This document shows, in pieces, positions 1-7,881 of a stretch of 64,000 nt of DNA. The position numbers and the translations under genes are program-made. The notes beneath the pieces were generated by a model. It saw only the letters and a list, made by a program, of their open reading frames with translations, made no database searches and had not been told where the DNA came from. The stretch is from NCBI RefSeq assembly GCF_020662345.1, contig NZ_VMOA01000007.1, positions 62,001 through 126,000 of the forward strand, read 5' to 3'. This DNA is from Methylobacterium sp. W2. Its GTDB lineage: Bacteria > Pseudomonadota > Alphaproteobacteria > Rhizobiales > Beijerinckiaceae. The stretch's first letter is position 1; the number at the start of each line of letters is the position of its first letter.

Positions 1-1
1 G

Positions 2-1183
2 ATGGGCGAGCGTTCGGAGCCGCCAGAGGCGTCGGCCAGTCTATCGCCCCTGTCCGCCCGCATCGCCTACATCGATGCCCTGCGCGGGCTGGTGATGGTG
101 CTGATGCTCCTCGATCACCTGCGCGAGACCTGGTTCCTGCACGTACCCGTGGCCGACCCGCTCGACGCCCGGACTGCCCTGCCGGCCGTGGCCCTGGCCC
201 GCCTCCTCGTCAGCCTGTGCGCACCCATCTTCATCGCGTTGACCGGCGTGGCCGCGTACCTGTTCGGTACCAGGCATACGCTGGCGGAGACACGGGCCTA
301 CCTGCTGAAGCGTGGGCTCGTGCTGATGGCTCTGGAGGTCATCTACCTGTCGGAACTGTACTGGGGCATCGCCAGTCCGACGCTTTGGCTGCAAGTCATC
401 TGGTGCATCGGCGTCTGCATGATCGTCCTGGCGGTGCTGGTCGGCCTTCCACGCCCTGTCCTCCTCGCGGTCGGACTGCTGGTCGTCTGCGGCCACAACC
501 TCCTCGACCCGATCCACCTCCAGCCTGACCAACCGTTCTTCCCGGTCTGGGCGATGCTGCACCAGCGCGACGTCATCGCGCTGCCGTTCGGGCTGGTCGC
601 CAAGACGACCTATCCGGTGCTCCCGTGGATCGGCGTGATCGTGCTCGGCTACGTAATCGGCCCGTGGTTCCTGCCCACCGTCGCGGCGCAAACCCGCGAG
701 CGCCGGTTTCTGGCCCTCGGCTGCGGGATGCTCGTCGCTTTCATGGTCCTGCGTCTGGCGAACGGCTACGGCGACAAGCCCTGGTTCGTGGTCGAGGGCG
801 ACGCGCTTCGGACCAGTTTGAGCTTCCTCGCGCTGACGAAGTATCCCCCCTCGCTGCTGTTCCTGCTGCTGACACTAGGGATCGGGTTGCTGCTCCTCGT
901 CGCGCTTGAACGAATGCACGACGCCCCGGTCGTCGCGGCCCTAGCGGTGTTCGGCGGTGCGCCCCTGTTTTTTTACCTGCTCCACCTGACGATCCTGCGG
1001 GTTCTGTATCACGGTGCCGCCGCCATCTGGGGCCCGACACAGGGCACGGTGTTCGGGGTCGCGAGTTATGGCTGGGTGCTGGCCTGGTACGTCGGGCTGG
1101 TCGTACCCTTGTACTGGCCGACGGCGTGGTTCTCGCGCTTGAAGGCGGCACGTCGCGATATCGCCTGGCTCAAGTATCTCTAG
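2..1183 (+). CDS. DUF1624 / heparan-alpha-glucosaminide N-acetyltransferase-like membrane protein
   Basis: A 393-residue polytopic inner-membrane protein with about ten hydrophobic segments. It opens with the family hallmark YIDALRGLVMVLMLLDH (about residues 23-39): a cytoplasmic lead, then a first helix carrying an R-G-L-V core. This matches the DUF1624/acyltransferase-3-like group, whose eukaryotic member acetylates heparan sulfate in lysosomes; in bacteria the acceptor is usually unknown. An ATG lies two bases into the window, so the true start could be further upstream, but the N terminus already looks complete. It runs alone on the plus strand and converges on the minus-strand pair beyond 1396. 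The fold assignment is fairly sure; the substrate is not known. Confidence 0.75.
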   Translation: MGERSEPPEASASLSPLSARIAYIDALRGLVMVLMLLDHLRETWFLHVPVADPLDARTALPAVALARLLVSLCAPIFIALTGVAAYLFGTRHTLAETRAYLLKRGLVLMALEVIYLSELYWGIASPTLWLQVIWCIGVCMIVLAVLVGLPRPVLLAVGLLVVCGHNLLDPIHLQPDQPFFPVWAMLHQRDVIALPFGLVAKTTYPVLPWIGVIVLGYVIGPWFLPTVAAQTRERRFLALGCGMLVAFMVLRLANGYGDKPWFVVEGDALRTSLSFLALTKYPPSLLFLLLTLGIGLLLLVALERMHDAPVVAALAVFGGAPLFFYLLHLTILRVLYHGAAAIWGPTQGTVFGVASYGWVLAWYVGLVVPLYWPTAWFSRLKAARRDIAWLKYL

Positions 1184-1395
1184 TTCCAAAGCGCAGCCGG
1201 GGACGGTCGTCTCGTTCCTTCTCCGCCGAACCGCTTTATGACAACCTGCGTAATTTATTCCTCAGCACCCGCCATGATCTTTGATTGGTTGCACAGGAAC
1301 GCGCGGGTCCCAGCCGCCTTTATACGGACGACCGCTCTCAAGCATCAACGAAGCTTTAGTGAACGACCAAGTTGGGTCGATAAGAGCCATTCGCC

Positions 1396-1827
1396 TTACA
1401 TCATTCGTAAGATCGTGGCTTTGAGCATCCGGTGTTCAGTGTCATCGATGTGGCCGGCGGTGCGGAGATCGCCGAGGCGTTCGAGTTCCCGCACTGCATC
1501 GGTCGGCGAAAGGGCGCGCCGCACCTTTCCGCCGCCATCCCCCTGAGGGGCCGCCACGAGGGTGACCCGCCGGGTGTCGTTGACGAACAGATTAAATCCC
1601 GACGCACCGCCCTGCGAGGCGCCGTTCTGGTCTGGCTGATGCACTGCGTGTATCGCCCAGACCAATGCCACGACCCAGCCGACGAGCGTTCCACCGAACA
1701 GACCGTTGACCGCCAGGATGACCCAGCGGTTGGGATGGCGTCGGTGGAAGGCAATGATCGAGGGCAGGCTGTAGACGGCCACGCAAACGGTGACCGCGAC
1801 CAGCACCCAGGCCGTGTCGTCGTTCAC
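1396..1827 (-). CDS. Superinfection immunity-like membrane protein with C-terminal SHOCT domain
   Basis: A 143-residue protein. The first about 65 residues form two hydrophobic helices around a basic loop (FHRRHPNRW) followed by a second helix (ILAVNGLFGGTLVGWVVALV). This is the pattern of the Imm_superinfect family, named after the T4 Imm protein that blocks DNA entry by related phages. The last about 35 residues (AVRELERLGDLRTAGHIDDT, then E..MLK) form a SHOCT short helical module. The start ATG overlaps the stop of the upstream DUF805 gene as ATGA, so the two are probably co-translated. Most chromosomal members have no proven immunity function, so the name describes the fold only. Confidence 0.75.
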   Translation of the reverse strand: MNDDTAWVLVAVTVCVAVYSLPSIIAFHRRHPNRWVILAVNGLFGGTLVGWVVALVWAIHAVHQPDQNGASQGGASGFNLFVNDTRRVTLVAAPQGDGGGKVRRALSPTDAVRELERLGDLRTAGHIDDTEHRMLKATILRMM

Positions 1828-2345
1828 GCTCCGCGCGCCTGCGACAGGGCCTGCGCCTTCATCACCTCGAACTCGGCCTCCGACAAGCTGCCGCCGGCGC
1901 GAAGCTGCGCCAGCCGTTCGATCTCGGCGATCACGTCACGCTGCGGCTGCGCGAGGGGTTGAGCCGGCACGGGGGCTGAGGGGGCCGCGCCAATTGAAGC
2001 CGGCACGGCACCGGCTGCCGGGGGCGGCCCGAAACGGTTCGGCCCCGGCGTCCCGGCAAAGCAGGCGAAGACCAGCGCGACGGGGCTGAGCAACAACCAC
2101 CAGCCCGAATGGTCGGTGTCGTGCATCCGCCGAATGCCGGCGGCCACCTGGGGCACGAGGTGGATCAGGTGGACAAGGCCGATGAACAGGCCGCCATCCT
2201 TGTTGCCCGTGGCGAAGGCCGCATCAAGCATCAGGGCGATGACCGCGATGCCAAGGTACACGAGAATAAAGCGCCAGTAGTCGCCGCGCGAGGTGCGGCC
2301 GGTGAAGTCGCGAAAGCTCCGCATCGCACTGAGGTACGAGTTCAT
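1824..2345 (-). CDS. DUF805 membrane protein with C-terminal SHOCT domain
   Basis: A 173-residue protein. DUF805 occupies about residues 1-110: an amphipathic start (FRDFTGRTSRGDYWRF) and then four hydrophobic stretches, with the characteristic RRMHDTDHSGWWLL motif between the later ones. After a Pro/Ala-rich linker the C terminus (IAEIERLAQLRAGGSLSEAE) is a SHOCT module like the one in the overlapping partner gene. AGGA lies eight bases before the ATG. The gene heads a two-gene minus-strand unit. DUF805 has no settled biochemical role; SHOCT modules are thought to mediate oligomerisation or contacts at membranes. Confidence 0.85.
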   Translation of the reverse strand: MNSYLSAMRSFRDFTGRTSRGDYWRFILVYLGIAVIALMLDAAFATGNKDGGLFIGLVHLIHLVPQVAAGIRRMHDTDHSGWWLLLSPVALVFACFAGTPGPNRFGPPPAAGAVPASIGAAPSAPVPAQPLAQPQRDVIAEIERLAQLRAGGSLSEAEFEVMKAQALSQARGA

Positions 2346-2467
2346 GTTCGGAATCCTGATGAAGGGGTGGTGACACGGGTGGCGTCGTGGCCAGGGGCAC
2401 GCAAACGCCGTTTTGGGCGGGTGAGCCGACTGGGCAGCCGGAAGGCACGGCTATCGGTGTCGAGGGC

Positions 2468-2839
2468 TCAGTATTCCTGAGCCAGCATGATGGTGAGGAT
2501 GCGCACGGTCACCGCCGGGTTGGCCGGGTCGGGCGAGTGACCGACCATGGCGCGGTCGTAGGTATCGATCTTCCAGAAGCACCGTTGCCCAGCGAGATCG
2601 AAGGCGCCGAAATCGTGCTCGCCATACGGGTCGTCGGCGACGTTGAAGGCCGCGAACGATTGCACTGCTGCTTCGGCCTCGCGCCAGCGCTCCTCCGGCA
2701 GGGTGGCAACGCCGCGCGACAGCATCACATGGCCGCCGGCAAAGCTCCGGCGGAAGGCGTCGTTCAGGGCACGCACCTGATCGGTGCGGGTGGTCGAGGC
2801 GTGATCCGCCTCGACGCTGATGGGTGTCGGCCTGTTCAT
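2468..2839 (-). CDS. DUF3768 domain protein
   Basis: A 123-residue soluble protein. The DUF3768 core is visible as RVRALNDAFR-type N terminus (QVRALNDAFRRSF, about 21-33), a central VADDPYGEHDFGAF segment (about 66-79), FWKIDTYD and a final VRILTIMLAQEY. I chose the ATG at 2839, which overlaps the upstream stop as ATGA; a longer reading frame exists upstream but runs back into the preceding gene. DUF3768 proteins are common in Hyphomicrobiales plasmids and islands and have no assigned function. Its tight coupling to the preceding unknown gene suggests the two act together. Confidence 0.8.
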   Translation of the reverse strand: MNRPTPISVEADHASTTRTDQVRALNDAFRRSFAGGHVMLSRGVATLPEERWREAEAAVQSFAAFNVADDPYGEHDFGAFDLAGQRCFWKIDTYDRAMVGHSPDPANPAVTVRILTIMLAQEY

Positions 2840-3462
2840 GCCCCTTGCTTCACGCCTTGAACCGCGCAGGGCGGCAGCAATCCAAGCTCGCTGCGGTGCC
2901 GGGTGATCAGCGGGTCGTCCGGCCAATCACGCCATTGAAGCTCGAAGGCGTCGTCGGCTTTGGTGTACATGATGATCGCCTCGAACCAGCCCTCTTGGGG
3001 GCCGGCGCAGGCGAGCACGAGGCAGCCCCGTTCAATGCCGGGCCAATCGGCGGGCGCCTTGAAGCGGCCGCCAGGGCCTCCGGCGCCCGAAGCGTCACCG
3101 GCACTGCCGCCTGAGGCCGGAGGGGCGCCGGTGGCCTTGGCTGAGGCCCTGACGGGCATGGTGACATCGGGCAGGCCCGCCGCCGCGACGAGCCGGTCGA
3201 ACACCTCGGCTTTAACGAACGGTACGAAGGCTTTGCCACTCCCGAACAGGCGTCCCTGCGGCAGGCCGGCCGCGAGGCTGTGGTGGGTGTCGTCGCTGAT
3301 CTCAAGCACATGCATGCCCATCAGGCCAGCGGCGCGCTCGGCCTCGGCCTTGTCACCGGCGGCAAAGCGCGAAGCGTGAGGGCGCTGTCGTTCGTCGCGG
3401 CCGAACAGGATCAGGCCGGGCGGTATGGCTGCGGTTGGGCTGGTTGAGGTGTTCAGGGTCAT
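2836..3462 (-). CDS. Hypothetical protein co-transcribed with the DUF3768 gene
   Basis: A 208-residue soluble protein I do not recognise. It has two folded-looking halves joined by a Ser/Gly/Ala/Pro-rich linker (about residues 105-135). The N half reads PPGLILFGRDERQRPHASRF and then an alternating helix/strand pattern; the C half (GCLVLACAGPQEGWFEAIIM) ends with WRDWPD..LI.RHR. I start at the ATG at 3462, although a TTG precedes it directly. A 44-codon leader reading frame ends on TGATG at this start. A strong consensus promoter lies about 170 bases upstream, and a UUCG-loop hairpin sits in the leader. Confidence 0.7.
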   Translation of the reverse strand: MTLNTSTSPTAAIPPGLILFGRDERQRPHASRFAAGDKAEAERAAGLMGMHVLEISDDTHHSLAAGLPQGRLFGSGKAFVPFVKAEVFDRLVAAAGLPDVTMPVRASAKATGAPPASGGSAGDASGAGGPGGRFKAPADWPGIERGCLVLACAGPQEGWFEAIIMYTKADDAFELQWRDWPDDPLITRHRSELGLLPPCAVQGVKQGA

Positions 3463-3596
3463 CAAACGGCTCCAGAAACGAGGAAGGCGGCCCGAAGGCC
3501 GCCTTGCGTTGAGTGTAATGGGAAGGATGCACCCGCCTGCTGCCGGTGAGGCTCGGGTAGTGGCAGGCGTCGCAACAGCAGGGGCATCGGGGGCAT
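3462..3596 (-). CDS. Possible 44-aa leader ORF
   Basis: This is an open frame of 44 codons (begins MPPMPLLLRRLPLPEP) between the consensus promoter at 3633-3659 and the unknown gene at 3462. Its stop shares one base with the next start (TGATG), which favours translational coupling. The frame runs through the GC-rich hairpin at 3484-3505. The peptide is Pro/Leu/Arg-rich and matches nothing I know. It could be a regulatory leader peptide or simply an accidental open frame in GC-rich DNA. Confidence 0.3.
   Translation of the reverse strand: MPPMPLLLRRLPLPEPHRQQAGASFPLHSTQGGLRAAFLVSGAV
3484..3505 (-). terminator. Perfect 9-bp hairpin, possible attenuator
   Basis: AAGGCGGCC and GGCCGCCTT form a perfect nine-base stem. 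On the minus strand the loop is TTCG, the classic stabilising UUCG tetraloop, and the following bases (CCTCGTTTC) are moderately T-rich. It lies between the promoter and the first gene of the DUF3768 unit rather than after a gene. It would therefore act as an attenuator or RNA-stability element, not a simple operon end. No clean U-tract is present, so termination is uncertain. Confidence 0.45.
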
Positions 3597-3632
3597 CCGG
3601 TTAGCTGCGAAACACCTCGCAGCGACCCTTAC

Positions 3633-3659
3633 ATTATAAGATTATCATCCTAATGTCAA
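3633..3659 (-). promoter_or_regulatory. Sigma-70 type promoter with both consensus hexamers
   Basis: On the minus strand TTGACA (3654-3659) and TATAAT (3633-3638) are separated by 15 bases. Both hexamers match the consensus exactly, which is rare in this GC-rich DNA; the spacing is two bases shorter than ideal. It points towards the gene at 3462, leaving a leader of about 160 bases. The surrounding 3620-3900 stretch is clearly AT-richer than the rest of the window. Confidence 0.6.
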
Positions 3660-4138
3660 GCTTAGGTTGATTTTGGTGCGGCACCCGATGCTGAGTCGCG
3701 CTGCTTTTCTTTCGATTGGCTCGCGAAGCGGCGGCAATTGGTAGTTTCCTACTCGTCCAGTTTCGGAAAGAAAAACACAAGAGGCGGAGTTTTACTTGAG
3801 GTTTGCTGAAGCATCCTTCGACCTAAAAAGTAACACTTTGCTAAGTCTGATGCATCAGGCTGCAAAAACAAATTGTCGTCGGATAATATCAAGTTTAGTA
3901 CGGCCGCGCATGCCGCGCTTCAAGCACTTGAGGCGCGCAATCTGCCCTTCGGCCTTCCCACTGCTCTAAGGTAGTTTCAGCGCAGACCAAACGGAGTATC
4001 CGTTATGACTGATGCTGGCAGCGAAGCTCTCCACAATGCGGACTCCGCAGGTTGGCGCTTCGACCATGGTCGTCTCCTCCTGTTGTGGTCTTTGACGGAC
4101 TGGACCCATGCACCGTCGTTGCGGCGCGTGGCGATCCC
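3660..4138. other. AT-richer intergenic region, no convincing gene
   Basis: About 480 bases between the consensus promoter and the MarR-type gene. It is visibly AT-richer up to about 3900. Short open frames exist (one begins with the ATG at 4005), but none has a good ribosome site or protein-like composition. A CCTAA/TTAGG half-site pair near 3650-3665 overlaps the promoter. Confidence 0.5.
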
Positions 4139-4603
4139 TTACGTGGGCTCGTCCTGTGGCACCAAACCCATGACGGCGATGCGATCTGTGAGATCCTTCA
4201 GCTCCTGACGAAGCGCGCCCAGATCCTTCTCGGGCAATCCGGTCCGGCAGACGACGGCCTGCTGCGCGACCGAGACCTTTTCTTCAAGGCTGATACCGGC
4301 CTCAGTGAGGACTACGAATACCACGCGGCGGTCGGCGCCGCGTGCGCGGGTGACGAAGCCGGCCGCCTCAAGCTTGTCGACGAGAGGGGTCACGGCGTTG
4401 GACCCGAGTTGCAGCCGCTCGGCCAAGGCGTGCACCGGCGCGGAGCCGTCCTGCCAGAGCGCCAGCATGACGAGGTACTGCGGGTAGGTCAGACCGAGCT
4501 CGCCGAGCAGTGGGCGATAGGCGCGCACGACCGCGTTGGTCGCGGCGTAGAGCGCAAAGCAGAGCTGGTCGTCCAACTGCAGTCTGGACTTCTTCAAAGC
4601 CAT
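4139..4603 (-). CDS. MarR-family regulator, OhrR-like
   Basis: A 154-residue winged-helix regulator. The N terminus LDDQLCFALYAATNAVVRAY closely follows OhrR, including the conserved redox-sensing cysteine in LCFALY (about residue 15). The DNA-binding region is TYPQYLVMLALW ... LAERLQLGSNAVTPLVDKLE ... RARGADRRVVFVVLTEAG. OhrR proteins repress organic-hydroperoxide genes until that cysteine is oxidised. I use the ATG at 4603, which has GGAG eight bases upstream; a longer frame starts at 4636. It is divergent from the SRPBCC gene and a 14-bp palindrome lies just upstream. No Ohr peroxidase gene lies next to it, so its target here may be the detoxification cluster. Confidence 0.85.
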   Translation of the reverse strand: MALKKSRLQLDDQLCFALYAATNAVVRAYRPLLGELGLTYPQYLVMLALWQDGSAPVHALAERLQLGSNAVTPLVDKLEAAGFVTRARGADRRVVFVVLTEAGISLEEKVSVAQQAVVCRTGLPEKDLGALRQELKDLTDRIAVMGLVPQDEPT

Positions 4604-4615
4604 GTTTACAACTCC

Positions 4616-4629
4616 ATTCAGGCCTGAAT
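4616..4629. promoter_or_regulatory. 14-bp perfect palindrome, candidate operator
   Basis: ATTCAGGCCTGAAT is a perfect palindrome 13 bases upstream of the MarR/OhrR-like start, inside the divergent intergenic region shared with the SRPBCC gene. Position and symmetry suit a dimeric MarR-type repressor controlling itself and the divergent gene. It does not match the AT-rich OhrR box described in other bacteria. Confidence 0.4.
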
Positions 4630-4757
4630 GACTCACGCATGACGAAACATGTCAAGGCGAAGAGCGCTCGGACCCGATGCCGGGCTCATCGCCCAGCCAG
4701 GCCCTAAACCTACCCAGCGAGACCCGGCTCAAGGGTCCGTCACCAAGGAGAAACGCC

Positions 4758-5231
4758 ATGAGGAAGATTCTGACCGCGACCCTCGCCGTCGCGTCCCTGT
4801 CCGCCACATCGGCGCTCGCCCTTGACGTGACCAAGACCACGACCGTCGCCGCGTCCCCGGCGGCTGTCTGGAAGACTATTGGCGAGTTCTGCGGTATCGG
4901 CGACTGGCATCCGGCCGTCGAGAAGTGCGTGCTGTCCGAGAAGGACGGCAAGAAGGTCCGTACCCTGTCCCTGAAGGGCGGCGGCACCATCGTCGAGCAG
5001 GAGGTCGCCCGCGACGACAAGAAGATGGACTACACCTATGCCATCCTGGAAAGCCCGCTGCCGGTCGAGGGTTACAAGTCGACCCTCTCGGTCGCACACG
5101 ACGGCAAGGGCTCCAAGCTGACCTGGACCGGCAATTTCAAGGCCAAGGGCGCACCGGACGCCAAGGCCGAGGAGGTTGTCGGCGGCATCTACGACGGTGG
5201 CCTCAAGGGCATCTCCGACAAGGCCAAGTAG
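4758..5231 (+). CDS. SRPBCC family protein with signal peptide
   Basis: A 157-residue exported protein. The signal peptide is MRKILTATLAVASLSATSALA (about 1-21). The mature part has the START/SRPBCC pattern: a first strand (VTKTTTVAASPAAVWKTIGE), the loop W(H)P.VEKC, then the GGGTIVEQEV and SKLTWTGNFKAKG strands, and a long C-terminal helix ending GISDKAK. Such folds bind small hydrophobic ligands in a deep pocket. AAGGAG lies seven bases before the ATG. It is first in a plus-strand run with cupin and MAPEG genes and divergent from the OhrR-like regulator, so it may belong to its regulon. Confidence 0.8.
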   Translation: MRKILTATLAVASLSATSALALDVTKTTTVAASPAAVWKTIGEFCGIGDWHPAVEKCVLSEKDGKKVRTLSLKGGGTIVEQEVARDDKKMDYTYAILESPLPVEGYKSTLSVAHDGKGSKLTWTGNFKAKGAPDAKAEEVVGGIYDGGLKGISDKAK

Positions 5232-5295
5232 CGCCGCGTTCCCAACCGCGGCGGTTGCCGTCGCGGGCGGGGCGAACTTTAGCGTAGGAGCTCGC

Positions 5296-5793
5296 ATGAG
5301 ACATTTCGTTCGAACCCCGATCCTCGCGGTCGCGGTTCTGCTCGCCGGCATCGGCTGCGGTACCGCGAAGGAGGGCCACGATGCGAAGAGAATGGTCGCC
5401 ATCGAAGATGGCTCGGCCGTCGTTTACGGTGCCGGACCGGCGAACCTCCCGAAAGGCATCCAGCTCAGTAAGTTGGCCGGCGATCCGGCCAAGCCCGGCC
5501 CGTTCGTGCTGCGCATCAAGGTCCCGGTTAGCACGGTGATCGCTCCCCATACCCACTCCCTCCCCGAGACGCTGACCATCCTCTCGGGCTCGATCTATCA
5601 CCAGCACGGAGAGACCATCGACAAGGCGCAAGGAAAGGTCCTGAAGGCCGGCGGCTTCGTCTATCTGCCGCAGGACATGCCGCACTCGCTCTGGACTACG
5701 GACGAGCCGGTCGAGCTTCAGGTCAACGGCTCAGGACCCTTCGGGCTCAACTACGTCAACCCGGCCGACGACCCGAGTCGCAAGGCCGAATGA
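5296..5793 (+). CDS. Secreted cupin-domain protein
   Basis: A 165-residue protein. The N terminus MRHFVRTPILAVAVLLAGIGCG is a signal sequence; a cysteine follows the hydrophobic core, but the lipobox is not canonical. The cupin barrel shows motif 1 as HTHSLPETLTILSG (metal-binding His-His-Glu) and motif 2 as PQDMPHSLWT, so a metal site is likely. TAGGAG precedes the ATG by five bases. It follows the SRPBCC gene by 64 bases and precedes the MAPEG gene by 44 bases, in the same direction. The substrate is unknown; periplasmic single-cupin proteins often turn out to be quercetinase-like or simple binding proteins. Confidence 0.8.
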   Translation: MRHFVRTPILAVAVLLAGIGCGTAKEGHDAKRMVAIEDGSAVVYGAGPANLPKGIQLSKLAGDPAKPGPFVLRIKVPVSTVIAPHTHSLPETLTILSGSIYHQHGETIDKAQGKVLKAGGFVYLPQDMPHSLWTTDEPVELQVNGSGPFGLNYVNPADDPSRKAE

Positions 5794-5837
5794 GGCCGCA
5801 CGCCCCCGACAGTCACGCACCAATTTCAGGACTCCCA

Positions 5838-6236
5838 ATGGCCTATCCCGCCCTGACTGCCTTTTACGCCGGACTGTTCGCGCTGATCTACGTCGGGCTT
5901 TCCGCCTGGGTCATGGCAAGCCGCGTGACCTCGGACACGCTGCATGGCGATGGCGGCAACAAGGCACTGGAGAAACGCATTCGCACTCAGGGTAATTTCG
6001 GCGAGTACGTGCCGCTCGCCCTCATCCTCGTCGCCCTCGTCGAGGCTGGCGGCGGCGGACCGACGCTGGTGCGAACCCTGCTGATCGTCCTGCTGGTTGG
6101 GCGCGTCCTGCATCCGTTCGGAATGTTCGCGGCCAAGAACTCTCCGGTGCAGTTCGCATGCCGCGGCGGCGGCATCCTCGCGACCCTCGGCGTCATCGCG
6201 GTGGCCGCGGTCGCCCTGCTTTTGCGGGTCGGGTGA
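5838..6236 (+). CDS. MAPEG family membrane protein
   Basis: A 132-residue protein with four predicted membrane helices, typical of the MAPEG superfamily (microsomal glutathione S-transferase-like). The family signature is visible in the loop KRIRTQGNFGEYVPLALILV (about 47-66), where R, N, E and P are conserved, and later GRVLHPFGMF. Bacterial members may conjugate glutathione to electrophiles or reduce lipid hydroperoxides. It ends the SRPBCC-cupin-MAPEG run. The hydroperoxide-sensing regulator nearby fits that role, but this link is inference. Confidence 0.85.
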   Translation: MAYPALTAFYAGLFALIYVGLSAWVMASRVTSDTLHGDGGNKALEKRIRTQGNFGEYVPLALILVALVEAGGGGPTLVRTLLIVLLVGRVLHPFGMFAAKNSPVQFACRGGGILATLGVIAVAAVALLLRVG

Positions 6237-6744
6237 GCGCAGCGCTAATCCCAAAGGCCCGGGACAAAGTATTTCGAGGCCATCTCGTGCAATCCGGTTG
6301 GGTATCGAACCCCTTCAGTCCAAGCCAGATCGTAATGACGACGACAAGGATCGAGCGATGACCATGGACGGTGCCGAGGTCCTAAGCCGGACCCTCACGG
6401 ATACCTGCGCGACGTGGAGATAGACCTCGGACCCCAGCTTCGAAAGCTGCACGTACTCGACGAACAGTACCTGCTCAACCAGCGCGTTCATGCCTTCCGC
6501 GGCAAGCAGTTCCCGGCCGTGCCGTTGACCATGGGGCGACTGGATAGGACGGCTCCGGTGTCGATGAGAACGCTGGGAGGGATGTCGTTGCGGTGAACTG
6601 GAAGAAGTCGGGGCGCCCCTTTTCGCAGCGAAAAAAGGCGGTCAAGTATATCCTTCGAAAGGTGAGCGGGCCGGCCCTCAGATGAAGGTCGACCCGCAAC
6701 GATGTCGCCATTGCCGCCGGTCATTCGAGCCGGCGGGCGTCAGA
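6237..6744. other. Intergenic region without a supported gene
   Basis: About 500 bases between convergent genes. A plus-strand frame (GTG at 6414 to 6596, reading EIDLGPQLRKLHVLDEQYLL) has a protein-like start but no ribosome site and no recognisable family; it could be a short relic. No terminator, repeat or RNA gene is evident. Confidence 0.4.
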
Positions 6745-7881
6745 TCACTTTGCGCCGGTGGAGCCGGTCGCGGTACCACCGAAGGTGGCCTTGAGGTCAC
6801 CGATGACGGCGGTCTCCGCCTCCTTGGCCTTGGCGACGACGTTGCCCATCCCGAAGAACTCGTGGGTCACGCCGGGGTAGTCGCGATAGGTCACTTGGCC
6901 GCCCGCAGCCTTAATCTTGTCGGAGAGCATCTTGCCGTCGTCGTGGAGAGGGTCGATCTGTGCGGTCACGACGGTGAACGGCGGCAGGCCTTTGAGGTCG
7001 GCCTTGCCGACGATGTCGAGCCGCGGATCTGCGCGGTCGGCATCGTTGCGCACGGTCTGGTCGTAGAACCAAGCCATCATCGGCTTGTCGAGCGGCTTTG
7101 CCGAAGCATTGTCCTTGTAGGACTGTGTGTCGAGGTTGGTCCCTGCCATCGGGTAGACCGCAACGACCTGCAGCGGCTTCTCGACGTTCCCGTCACGGGC
7201 CATGATGGCGACGTTCGTCGCTAGATTGCCACCGGCGGACTCACCGAGCAGCGCGACCTTGGACGGGTCTCCGCCGAAGCTCTTGGCGTTGGCGAGCGCC
7301 CACTTGTAGGCCGCGAAGGCGTCCTCGTGCTGGGCCGGGAACTTGGCCTCCGGGGCGTGTCGGTATTCGACCGCGACCACGACGGCTTTTGCGCCCTTGG
7401 CGATGGCGCGTGGGGTCGCGTCGTAGGTGTCGAGGTCGGCGATGACGAAGCCGCCGCCATGGTAGTAGACGACGATAGGCAGCAGATCGGTGGCATCGTC
7501 CGGCGTGTAGATCCGGACCTTCTGAGACCCACCGCCGGTCTCGTAGGCGAGCTCCTTCGTCGTCACGCCTGGCTCGGGTGCCGTCGGCTTACCCTGCTCA
7601 GTCAGGAGCGCCTTTACCCCATCGGTCGGGCTCGGCTGCTTGCGGGCATCCTGGGGAGACAGGCCCGGGATCGGCTTCGGGTCGAGCTTCTTCAACGCGT
7701 CGAGGACGTGCTTCATATCGACGTCGAGGTTGGCCATCGGCGAGCCGGTCACCGTCGAGACGGCCCCGTCGAGGCGATCCTTGATGGTGGGCTCGGCCTG
7801 CGCCCAGGCCGATGGAGCGGTCAGAAGCGCGGTTCCGGCGAGAAGCGCGGCGAGGCGAGTCATCTTCATCGTATTGTGCAT
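6745..7881 (-). CDS. Exported alpha/beta hydrolase, hormone-sensitive-lipase family
   Basis: A 378-residue esterase/lipase. The signal peptide MHNTMKMTRLAALLAGTALL...AWA is followed by an about 90-residue lead, then the HSL oxyanion motif YYHGGGFV, the nucleophile elbow GESAGGN (Ser) and the late DPLHDDG (Asp) and THEFFGM (His) that complete a Ser-Asp-His triad. HSL-family enzymes hydrolyse short-chain esters. I use the ATG at 7881 with GGGAAG just upstream; the open frame extends further upstream without a good site. The ACTTCC-C-GGAAGT inverted repeat at 7885-7897 overlaps the ribosome site. It converges on the MAPEG run. Confidence 0.9.
   Translation of the reverse strand: MHNTMKMTRLAALLAGTALLTAPSAWAQAEPTIKDRLDGAVSTVTGSPMANLDVDMKHVLDALKKLDPKPIPGLSPQDARKQPSPTDGVKALLTEQGKPTAPEPGVTTKELAYETGGGSQKVRIYTPDDATDLLPIVVYYHGGGFVIADLDTYDATPRAIAKGAKAVVVAVEYRHAPEAKFPAQHEDAFAAYKWALANAKSFGGDPSKVALLGESAGGNLATNVAIMARDGNVEKPLQVVAVYPMAGTNLDTQSYKDNASAKPLDKPMMAWFYDQTVRNDADRADPRLDIVGKADLKGLPPFTVVTAQIDPLHDDGKMLSDKIKAAGGQVTYRDYPGVTHEFFGMGNVVAKAKEAETAVIGDLKATFGGTATGSTGAK

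Noticed and set aside
41..691. Long minus-strand open frame opposite the first gene
   Set aside because: His/Asp/Gln/Arg-rich shadow of the membrane protein on the other strand; no ribosome site or family.
4005..4208. 67-codon plus-strand frame before the MarR-type gene
   Set aside because: No ribosome site, atypical composition, and it runs into the antisense of the regulator.
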